This document shows positions 1-6,834 of a stretch of 18,907 nucleotides of DNA, piece after piece (within the stretch, counting starts at the first letter, position 1; each line of letters begins with the position of its first letter). Source of the DNA: Pinguiococcus pyrenoidosus (lineage: Eukaryota; Sar; Pinguiophyceae; Pinguiochrysidales; Pinguiochrysidaceae); assembly GCA_019677205.1 (NCBI GenBank), contig JAAMXY010002679.1:1-18907 (forward strand). Reading direction: 5' to 3'. The notes beneath the pieces are model-generated. The model saw only the letters and a program-made list of their open reading frames with translations. It was not told the origin of the DNA and did not search any database. The position numbers and the translations under genes are program-made.

Positions 1-217
1 CTGGGCAATTGGATGGGCGAATAGCAAAAGAGTAAATTTAAGATCTGCAGAGAAACTGCTGAAGTGAACCAATGGCAGCTACGTGCCAAACCCTTCCAGC
101 CATTCGCGTCTTCCACCCGAAGGCTCTGGGATTCTGGGATTCTGGGATTCTGGGATCGCGTCGGTTTCATCACGACATGTGCGTCGGGACTTTGTCTCGG
201 GACGAGGTTCAGCTGCC
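1..217 (+). promoter_or_regulatory. 5' flank/leader of the mucolipin-like gene
   Basis: This stretch lies upstream of the first in-frame ATG of the channel gene. The channel frame is open back to about position 68, but the only early start-like codon in it is a GTG at 83, which a eukaryotic nuclear gene would not be expected to use. The stretch contains a CCAAT pentamer at 69-73, the start of an overlapping upstream ORF at 72 and an 8-bp tandem repeat at 126-156. Most of it is probably promoter and 5' UTR; a 5' exon or spliced leader cannot be excluded. Confidence 0.5.
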
Positions 218-293
218 ATGCGGGCCTGCCTGCCCTTCCGCTTCCGCTTCCCCAGATGCGAAGGGTTCCACTTGCCCGCGTGGTCGGATGTGA
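72..293 (+). other. upstream ORF overlapping the channel start codon
   Basis: An ATG at 72-74 opens a 73-codon frame ending at 293, 73 nt past the channel ATG at 218 and in a different frame. Its context is weak (C at -3, G at +4), whereas the channel ATG has G at -3. Ribosomes could therefore scan past it. If used, it would reduce translation of the channel. Its peptide resembles no family I know, and the 8-bp repeat runs through it, so a coding role is unlikely. It matters only if the transcript starts upstream of 72. Confidence 0.3.
126..156 (+). repeat. 8-bp tandem repeat (CTGGGATT)n
   Basis: Nearly four perfect copies of CTGGGATT lie in a row (126-133, 134-141, 142-149, 150-156). The period is not a multiple of three, so a change of one unit would shift any frame crossing it. 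This supports treating the region as untranslated leader and ATG 218 as the channel start. Confidence 0.85.
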
Positions 294-1894
294 GATGTCC
301 ATCCTGGCCGGCCTGCGGAGCGCGGCTGCCCAGACCGCCGCAGTGCAAGGTCCCCGTGCCGAAGCCGCCGCGAGCCGCAGCGCTTCTGCTGCTGCTGCTC
401 GTTTGCCATCTCCTGGCGCTGGCGCTCACCACGTCGCTTGTGGCGGTGCAGAACATTCAGTGGGCGCAGTACAGCCGAGGGGCGGAGAAGAACTGGTGCC
501 GATGGTTCTACCCCCGCAAGTGCTTTCCCGACCAATGTGGCCGGATCGCCGCTGACATCGACGTGGACAAGGTCTGCCTTCTGAGCAGCCAGCAGGAGAC
601 GCGGCAGTCCGTCCAGCAGGCCTTGGACAACTACTTCAACCGTATCAGCGAGCAGTCGGTGGCCCTCTACGAGCGCCTTGTAGACGGCGACGGAGAAGTG
701 CTCCCGGTGTTCCTTCGCATTCGCGTCCTCGACGCCGACACCGGAGAGTATGTGGAGAAGGACTACGAGCTCGTCGCGGACGACTTTGGGCCGTTCGATC
801 CCCCCTTGCCGACGGACACTCTGACGGGCATCTCCGCCTTCCACTTGGAGTATCTCCTGCTCGACGACCACTGCGGCGCGGCCTTCGACAGCTGCCACAA
901 GTGGCGCGTCCAGGTGCACTACGAGAAGCAGGGGCACGCACAGTTCCGGGTGTCGTCGGAAGCCGAGGTCGTCGACAGCTGCGGCAGCCAGACCCTCGAC
1001 AGCTCGAGCTCCGTCTACATCCTATGCGTGACCTGCCTCGTGACGCTTGGAGTGTTCTTCACTGCCGTCTGCTTCGCCATCTCGCAAGAGGTGCGGAGCC
1101 TCTTGCAAGCTAGAGCCGTCGCCCAAGGACAGTGGCGGGACTACGACTCCGGTGGCGCTGACGAGACACCGCCTGTCCCGCGATGGGAGGAGACGCCGTG
1201 GACGGTGAAGCTTCGGTTCTTCAGCCCGTGGATGCCCGTGAAGCTCACGTCCGTTGCGCTGTTGATCGCCTTGATATCCACATGGGTTGGCAAGAAGCCC
1301 TTCCCGCTGGGCACGAAAGAGACCGTCCAATTCGCCGTGGGAGTGGCGCTCCTGTGGCTCTCCTTGGCGTCGTATCTGCAACGATTCGTGGCCTCACGGA
1401 CCGGCCGGAGGAGCTCCCTGCTCTCCCGCGCAACGCACGCGGTGCTCGCGATCTCGCCTCTCTTCTTCAGCTTCGTGGTCGCGGGAGTCGCCTTCTTCGG
1501 TGATCGCGTCGCAGAGTTTGGGAACCTGTCGCAGGCGTCCACGACGCTCGTTGCACTACTCAACGGAGACGCCATCCAAAGCACCATCGCGGCGACCGCC
1601 GGCAGCTACAGCAGCTTCGCCATCTTCTACACCGTGGCGTACGTCATCATCTTCGTCTACACCTTCTTGAACATTCTGCTGGCGACCGTGCAGGGCAGCC
1701 TGTGGGAGGTCAGGAAGCCCGAGAACCACGGCCGGTCGTACTCCCGAGGCGCCCAAGATGGAGAGCCCTATGAGCTCCTCATGGACCTCGTGCAGAACCT
1801 GGACGACGAGTTGGACCGAGAGGAAACAGCGGCGCAGTCCAAGGCGCCCTTCCACTTCATCGGCGCTGACAATCCCACACAAGAGCGGCGGTGA
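218..1894 (+). CDS. mucolipin (TRPML)-like cation channel
   Basis: A 558-aa protein in one exon, close to animal TRPML channels (about 550-580 aa), which release Ca2+ and other cations from late endosomes and lysosomes. Order seen: short N-terminus; TM1 about 54-77; lumenal polycystin-mucolipin domain about 78-264 with several cysteines; TM2 266-288; TM3 about 343-358; TM4 369-387; TM5 406-428; pore helix 437-448; filter NGDA at 449-452; TM6 468-492; acidic cytosolic tail. The block from TM4 through TM6 (pore phrase TLVALLNGDA, then FLNILLATVQGSLWEV) aligns without difficulty to TRPML. The start is the first in-frame ATG, with G at -3 and no other Met before TM1. Oddity: animal TRPML has NGDD in the filter, so one acidic residue is missing here. 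A polycystin-type channel is the nearest alternative, but the short pore loop favours mucolipin. Compartment is inferred from the family. The gene converges with the small minus-strand gene, 90 nt apart. Confidence 0.9.
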   Translation: MRACLPFRFRFPRCEGFHLPAWSDVRCPSWPACGARLPRPPQCKVPVPKPPRAAALLLLLLVCHLLALALTTSLVAVQNIQWAQYSRGAEKNWCRWFYPRKCFPDQCGRIAADIDVDKVCLLSSQQETRQSVQQALDNYFNRISEQSVALYERLVDGDGEVLPVFLRIRVLDADTGEYVEKDYELVADDFGPFDPPLPTDTLTGISAFHLEYLLLDDHCGAAFDSCHKWRVQVHYEKQGHAQFRVSSEAEVVDSCGSQTLDSSSSVYILCVTCLVTLGVFFTAVCFAISQEVRSLLQARAVAQGQWRDYDSGGADETPPVPRWEETPWTVKLRFFSPWMPVKLTSVALLIALISTWVGKKPFPLGTKETVQFAVGVALLWLSLASYLQRFVASRTGRRSSLLSRATHAVLAISPLFFSFVVAGVAFFGDRVAEFGNLSQASTTLVALLNGDAIQSTIAATAGSYSSFAIFYTVAYVIIFVYTFLNILLATVQGSLWEVRKPENHGRSYSRGAQDGEPYELLMDLVQNLDDELDREETAAQSKAPFHFIGADNPTQERR

Positions 1895-1984
1895 AGAATC
1901 TCGTCGGAACAGCAGCAGAGGCTCAATGACACGGCAGCTCAAGCTCGAGTTTCGCGCGCCTTTCTCGCGTTTTCGGACTCTACG

Positions 1985-2348
1985 TCACTGTGCCTCTTTG
2001 GGAAGAGTGCCTCGCTCCAGTCCAGACTCGTCATCGCCGTCGATGACGAAGCCGAACTCAAAGTCGGCGCCGCTCCAGCCCTCTTTCGCCCCTTCGATCG
2101 CGAGGTCCAGCGGCTTCGCGTCGTCCAGAGGATCTCGCACCGGCGCAGCAGTCACCTCCAGCAGACTCTCCACTTCTCTCCTGAGAAGAAGTTTAGAGTG
2201 TAGAGAGAAGAAGTGAGAAGAACAACGTCGGTAGCAATACTCTCTCTCTCTGTGTCTCTCTCTCTCTGTATGTATCTATGTATCTAAGCATCTACCTTCT
2301 CGCGGCGCTCAAAGCGCGCTTTGGCCGGGGCTTCTCCGCGCCGTTCAT
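1985..2348 (-). CDS. hidden two-exon small protein, unrecognised
   Basis: Predicted spliced gene: exon 1 2348-2296, intron 2295-2181, exon 2 2180-1985, giving 82 aa and a TGA stop. Exon 1 ends in phase 2 at AAG|GTAG, and unspliced reading hits a stop at once. The acceptor TTCTTCTCAG is preceded by CTAAAC, a good branch site, and restores the exon 2 frame exactly. Exon 2 codons are mostly G/C at the third base, like neighbouring genes. The protein has a basic N-terminus (KPRPKRALSAARRR), then an acidic/aromatic C-terminus including GADFEFGFVIDGDDE. I do not recognise a family and see no membrane segment. The start chosen is ATG 2348 (G at -3). An in-frame ATG at 2525 would add 59 residues that are arginine- and serine-rich and could be an organelle-targeting peptide. 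The gene diverges from the coiled-coil gene. Confidence 0.6.
2181..2295 (-). other. GT-AG intron of the small minus-strand gene
   Basis: A 115-nt predicted intron, read on the minus strand. It has donor AAG|GTAGAT, a GA-rich stretch near its 5' half, branch-like CTAAAC, then a pyrimidine run ending in CAG. Phase 2 on both sides. Retention would stop translation at the first codon of the intron. Confidence 0.6.
2240..2286. repeat. CT/GT microsatellite followed by TATC/TGTA repeats
   Basis: A pyrimidine tract of CT units, interrupted by GTG, runs from 2240 to 2267 and passes into degenerate TGTA/TATC units to about 2286. It lies inside the predicted intron of the small minus-strand gene, so the transcript carries it as GA units. 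Confidence 0.85.
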
Positions 2349-2721
2349 CTCCACCGCGCGCTCGCGACGCTGCGCAGAGAGGATCGCACTTGGCGCAACG
2401 CGCGCGTTGTTCACACTGTAGCAAAGCGACGCAAACGCGGTCGCGCGGAAGAGCGGCGTTTGAATGCCAAAAGGGCGCGCAAAGTGACAGACGGACGCGG
2501 AACTCTCTGGAAACGCGCGCGCCATCTGCTGAGCCGCCGCTCGCGACGCTTCGCCAGCTGTCTCTCTCGCGCACGCGCTCTGCGAGCGACGCCAGAACCG
2601 GAAAACCCAAGTGGTGAGGCGCGTCGGGCGCCCAAAGCCCCCCGGATCCGCACAGAATCCAAAGTGCCACTTTGCGCGATGGCGTGTTTGCGCCGCTGAG
2701 GGCCCCGAATTGTCGCGCGCC
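2349..2721. promoter_or_regulatory. divergent promoter region
   Basis: This spacer of 373 bp lies between the start of the small minus-strand gene (2348) and the coiled-coil gene (2722). It is rich in GCGCGC and CGCAAA-like words and has no clear TATA box. If the small gene starts at its upstream ATG (2525), the spacer shrinks to 196 bp. The frames that run through it on either strand show no family resemblance. Confidence 0.5.
2679..2699 (+). other. six-codon upstream ORF (MACLRR)
   Basis: An ATG at 2679-2681 (G at -3, G at +4) encodes six residues and stops at 2697-2699, 22 nt before the ATG of the coiled-coil gene. If the transcript starts upstream of it, it could lower or regulate translation through reinitiation. 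Confidence 0.35.
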
Positions 2722-5700
2722 ATGGCAGACGACGTCGCTGCGCTGCGCGCGCAGCTGGCGCAGAAGGATGGGCTGATCGAGAAGCTGAAGAAGAAGACCA
2801 AGACGTATGTGGACGAGCAGAAGCGCAAGATGGCCAGTCTTCTCCAGCAACTGAAAGACACCAAGGAGGCCAAAGACGCGCTGGAAGCGCAGCTGAGCAC
2901 GCAGGCCTCCGCGGAGCCTCCAGACGCGCAAGAGGCGCAGCGACTGCGAGAGGCGCTCCAGGGCGGCGAGAGCGCCGTGGCCGCCCTCCAAGCGGACTTG
3001 CTGTCCGCGCAGACGGATATGCAGGCGTTGCGCGAGCGCCACGAGGCCGAAACGGCAGAGCTGCAGGCGCTGAAAAGCGCGCAAGATGACTGGCGACTGG
3101 AGAGACGCGGCATGGAGGACGCGCTCACGTCCGCGGAAGAGGAGGCGGAGGACCTTCGCGGGCAGCTGGAGCGCGCGGAGGCCGCCTTCGAGCTGGAGCG
3201 GGCCGCCTTTCAGAACCAGTTCTCCGATGCGCAGAGCGCAGAGCAGGAGAAGGTGAAAGCGGAGGAGCTGGAGGCGGAGTTGCTGGCGGCCAATGCGGCG
3301 AAGAGGCGCTTGGAGGAAGAGATCCGCGTCGCCCAGGACGACAACGAGGCTCTTCGAGCGCAGGTTGCGGCAGCTCAAACGGCGCAGTCGGAGATCCAAC
3401 GGCAACTGGACACGGACAGGGAAGCCGCCAGGACCAAGGCGGAGGCTGCCGAAGAGGCAAAGGCGCAGGTCGAGCAAGACTTGGCAGCCATGAGAGAGGC
3501 CTCGACGAAAGCGGCAGCGGAGCTGGAAGCTTCGAGGGAAGCTGCTGCGGAGCTCACCAAGGAGCTGCAAGCAGAACGGGATGCCAAAGTTACGGCGGCC
3601 GCCAAGCTCGAGGCGATGCAAAAGGAGGCGGAGCATAGGAACCAGCAACTCCAGAGCTTGACGTCGGAGCTGGAAGAAGTCCGCGCCGAGAAGTCCAAGC
3701 TCCAGGAGGGCCTTGCCGCCTCCGGCGAGACGGAGGCGGCCCTCCTGGACGGACGTGAGCAGCTCGCAAGGGTGCAGGGGGAGCTTGACGGCGAAAGAAA
3801 AGCGAGAGACCAGCTGGCAGCGGAGCTGGAGGCCAAGAATGCGAGTGCGCTCGAGCTTTCCACGGCCCTGGAAGCAGAGCGAGCTGGCAAGGCAGCGATG
3901 GAAGCCAAAGTCGAAGAGCTGCAGGAGAAAGCCGAGCAAAGCCAGAGGCAACTGCAAAGCCTGACAGATGCGCTGGCGGAAGCCCAGCAGGCGACAACGG
4001 CCCTTCAGGAAAAGCTTGACGGCTCCAGGGAAGAGAACGCCGCGCTAGTTGGGGGCCGCGACGAGCTTGAGGCGGTGCAGCGGGAGCTCCACGCCGAGCG
4101 AGAAGCGATCCAGGAGCTGAGGGTGGAGCTGGAGGCCGGCAAGGTGGCCGCAGCTAAGCACGCGAAGGAGCTGCAGGCAGAGAAAGACGCCAGCGCTGCT
4201 CTCGAAGCGAGCGTCCAAGGCTTGCAGCAGCAGGCGGAGGAGAACCAGAAGCGCTTGCGGGACGTGACAGCACAATTGGAAGACGTCCAGAATGCCAGAG
4301 CAGCTCTCGAAGAGCAGCTGGAGGAGGCCGCCTTGGCGACTGCCAGCGCACAAGATGGACAGGAAGCGCTGGAACGTGCTCGGGAAGAAATCGGAAAAGT
4401 GCAGGAAGACAAGGCCAAGACGGAGGCGCGCCTTGAAGCCTTGGAGGATGCAGCGAAGGAGCTTGAAGAGGCGAGGGAGCGTGCGTCTCGCGCCACGTCA
4501 GAGCGGCAGGAACTGCAGAGTCAGCTGGGGAGCATGGAAGAGGAGGTGCAAGGGATCAGGGAGCAGCTCGAGGCAGAAGTCGCCAAGTCGGAAGGGCTCG
4601 CCGCCGAGGTGCAGAAGGCAGAAGATGCACGAAAAGCTGTCGAGGAGGAGCTGCGATCGAAGCAGGACGAGGCGCAGGGCTTGAAGGACGAAAAAAGCCG
4701 CGCGGAGCAAACGTCGGAAGAGCTGGAAAGCACACGAGCCGCGTGCGCGTCGCTTCAGGAGGATCTGCGGACGCTGACGGACAAGCTGGAAGGCGCCAAC
4801 GAAGAGAAAGCTCTGCTGGAAGGAGAGAAGGAGTCCCTGCGAAGCGCCTTGGCGGAGCTGGAGAAGGACAAGAAGAAGGCCATGGCGGCGTCAGAGGAGT
4901 TCCAGGTGAAGAATGAAGGCATCATGGGGAGTCTGCAGACAATCTCGAACCAGCTCGAGGACTTGCAGAAGGAGAAAACGTCGCTGGAGGCGGAGAAGGA
5001 GACCCTCACCGAAACGAATGCTTCTCTGGAGCAGCAGATCAAGGCGCTGGAGACGACAAAGGAAGACGGCGTGCAGCAATTGTCCGAAGAGAATCGGAAG
5101 CTTCATGCATCCGTTGCCGCTCACAAAGCCGACATCGAGAAGCTTGAGCAGGAGGTAGCAGACCTGAAAGCCGAGGCGCAGGCAAGCGCTCAACTGAAGA
5201 TAGATCTCGGCGACGTCGTGGACAGCAAGACGGAGCTATCCCGGCAGCTGCAGGAAACGATGGAGGCTGTGGCATCCAAGGGCGCGGAGGTGCAGCAACT
5301 TCAAACCGACCTCAGCGAGAAAACCGCCATGGTCATGGAGATGGAAGAGCGCGTCAAGGAACAAGAGAAGCTCCTCGAGGAGCACTCTAAGGGGACGTCG
5401 CAGCAGCTGGATGACCTCGAGACGCTGCAGACGGAGAAAGCTTCCCTCGAGGAGCGCGTCAGAAGCCTTCTGGAGGAGCTGCGGGACGTGCGGCTTGAGA
5501 AAGATCAGCAGGCGAAGCAGGTGCAGGCCAGCAAGGACAGGACCGCGAGCGTCGAGCAGGAGTTCCAGAACCTGAGCGCGCAGATCCTTTTGCTTCAGGA
5601 GAAGGACTCTCGCCAGGCAGCGCAACTGCAAGAGAGCGCTGACAAGCAGATGCAGCTGTCCGAGGAGTGTTCGCGCCTGACGCAGGAGAACTCGAAGCTC

Positions 5701-6621
5701 GCCGCGGAGGTGCAGAGCGTCCGTGAGGACGCGGCGGACAAGAAGAAGAAGATGAAGGCCTTCGTTGAAAGCCTGCAGAGCAGCTCGAAGAAGATGCAGG
5801 CTCGGATCACGGAGCTGGAGACAAGGGAGAAGGGACTCCAGGACGCCAGCTCCGTCGAGACGGAGTCCCTCAGGGAGCAGGTCCTGCGCTTGGAGAGAAG
5901 CCTCGAGGAGCTTCAGGAGGCCTCGGAGAAGGCCAACCAGGAGAAGGAGCTGGAGATCGTGAAGTATCGCGAGCTGAGCTCAGGCAGTGACAAGCGAATA
6001 GGAGAAGCGCTGGCAAACGCCAAGAAGAGCTACGACGACATGGCGATTGATCTGGACAAGAAGAACGAGGAGGCGGTGATGTACCGCACCAAGCTGGTGA
6101 ACGCAAAGAACGAGCTCATTAGCATGGCAGGCCAACTGGACAAGGAGAGGCAGGCGTTCAGCAATGCCGAGGCATACGCATCCAGCACGCTGGTGCCGCT
6201 CGCCATGTCTCAAGCACGAAATCTGCAGCGAGCCGTCACGATGCTCGATCGCGTCATGACCAAGCATGGGAAAGCGGCAGGGAAGCTGGGAAATCGATAT
6301 CGCGCGACGCCGTCTGCGGACGACGTGGGAAACGGCGAGGAGAAGTCGACGCCCTCCGCGTCCTCGCAGCGCCTTGTGCAGCTCGAAGGGGAGATGCGCG
6401 GGGTCACTTCGGGCATCGACCTCCTGTCGCAATCGCTGGAGCTGTACATGGAGTCGCAGCCGATTCCCGAGGGCTTCGACATCACCAACCTGGCTTCGAG
6501 CATTCTTGAGTGCTGCGTCAGCGTTCCCGCCAATCCTCCGCGGCCGCGCATCCAAAGGAACGGACCACGATATCACCAGGTGCAATCCTCCGAGGTCGCC
6601 GAAGAAGAGGAAGAACTTTAG
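2722..6621 (+). CDS. large coiled-coil protein, golgin/tether-like
   Basis: A 1299-aa protein in one exon. ATG 2722 has an excellent context (GCGCCATGG); the frame is open further 5' but without an ATG. About residues 1-1180 are almost continuous coiled coil, rich in E, A, K, Q and L with few prolines. Three tandem 101-residue repeats begin at residues 281, 382 and 483. Lysine-rich patches with a similar KKKxKx(Y/F)V pattern occur near the N-terminus (about residue 25) and near about residue 1010. The last about 110 residues leave the coiled coil, contain a short predicted helical segment (SGIDLLSQSLELYMES) and a PIPEGFDITNL stretch, and end in EEEEEL. No motor, FHA, GRIP or transmembrane segment was recognised. 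Such proteins act as membrane tethers, cytoskeletal linkers or scaffolds; golgin-like is a guess from shape only. A short uORF precedes it. Confidence 0.85.
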   Translation: MADDVAALRAQLAQKDGLIEKLKKKTKTYVDEQKRKMASLLQQLKDTKEAKDALEAQLSTQASAEPPDAQEAQRLREALQGGESAVAALQADLLSAQTDMQALRERHEAETAELQALKSAQDDWRLERRGMEDALTSAEEEAEDLRGQLERAEAAFELERAAFQNQFSDAQSAEQEKVKAEELEAELLAANAAKRRLEEEIRVAQDDNEALRAQVAAAQTAQSEIQRQLDTDREAARTKAEAAEEAKAQVEQDLAAMREASTKAAAELEASREAAAELTKELQAERDAKVTAAAKLEAMQKEAEHRNQQLQSLTSELEEVRAEKSKLQEGLAASGETEAALLDGREQLARVQGELDGERKARDQLAAELEAKNASALELSTALEAERAGKAAMEAKVEELQEKAEQSQRQLQSLTDALAEAQQATTALQEKLDGSREENAALVGGRDELEAVQRELHAEREAIQELRVELEAGKVAAAKHAKELQAEKDASAALEASVQGLQQQAEENQKRLRDVTAQLEDVQNARAALEEQLEEAALATASAQDGQEALERAREEIGKVQEDKAKTEARLEALEDAAKELEEARERASRATSERQELQSQLGSMEEEVQGIREQLEAEVAKSEGLAAEVQKAEDARKAVEEELRSKQDEAQGLKDEKSRAEQTSEELESTRAACASLQEDLRTLTDKLEGANEEKALLEGEKESLRSALAELEKDKKKAMAASEEFQVKNEGIMGSLQTISNQLEDLQKEKTSLEAEKETLTETNASLEQQIKALETTKEDGVQQLSEENRKLHASVAAHKADIEKLEQEVADLKAEAQASAQLKIDLGDVVDSKTELSRQLQETMEAVASKGAEVQQLQTDLSEKTAMVMEMEERVKEQEKLLEEHSKGTSQQLDDLETLQTEKASLEERVRSLLEELRDVRLEKDQQAKQVQASKDRTASVEQEFQNLSAQILLLQEKDSRQAAQLQESADKQMQLSEECSRLTQENSKLAAEVQSVREDAADKKKKMKAFVESLQSSSKKMQARITELETREKGLQDASSVETESLREQVLRLERSLEELQEASEKANQEKELEIVKYRELSSGSDKRIGEALANAKKSYDDMAIDLDKKNEEAVMYRTKLVNAKNELISMAGQLDKERQAFSNAEAYASSTLVPLAMSQARNLQRAVTMLDRVMTKHGKAAGKLGNRYRATPSADDVGNGEEKSTPSASSQRLVQLEGEMRGVTSGIDLLSQSLELYMESQPIPEGFDITNLASSILECCVSVPANPPRPRIQRNGPRYHQVQSSEVAEEEEEL
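3562..4470 (+). repeat. three in-frame 303-bp (101-aa) tandem repeats
   Basis: Units start at 3562, 3865 and 4168, each exactly 303 nt apart, and align without gaps. Each begins with a variant of ELQAERDA, has QLQSLT or RLRDVT at unit positions 29-34, and a DG/GG(R/Q) turn in the middle. Units 1 and 2 are the most alike; unit 3 is more diverged. Sequence beyond 4470 fits the pattern poorly. Confidence 0.75.
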
Positions 6622-6834
6622 AACTGCTTCCCAGCTTTCCCGTGATCAAGCGTCCAAGCTTTCAAGCTTCCAAGCGTGAAACCTTTCCAGCTTCCGAGCT
6701 TTCCTCGAGATCAGGTGTTCGGTCCCGTCGCAAGCGTTGCAATGTCTCGTCAAATCAAAGGGCGATTCCGTGCCACTTCGCCAGGATGTTGCCGATGTAA
6801 CAGTTCTTTTAAAGTTGCTCTCGCTTTGAACGAC
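6622..6834. other. convergent 3' spacer
   Basis: This stretch of 213 bp separates the stop of the coiled-coil gene from the stop of the pseudouridine synthase gene. It holds degenerate repeats of CAAGCTT/CCAAGCG at about 6648-6676. No gene, AATAAA or clear terminator hairpin was seen. Confidence 0.5.

Noticed and set aside
83-217. 45-residue N-terminal extension of the channel
   Set aside because: It could only start at GTG 83, has no ATG, and passes through an 8-bp repeat; ATG 218 is a better eukaryotic start.
2284-3957. 557-codon minus-strand frame opposite the coiled-coil gene
   Set aside because: It is the antisense of a strongly biased GC-rich coding region: a Leu/Arg-rich translation with no motif. 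Only its far end (2284-2525) overlaps the small spliced gene, in a different frame.
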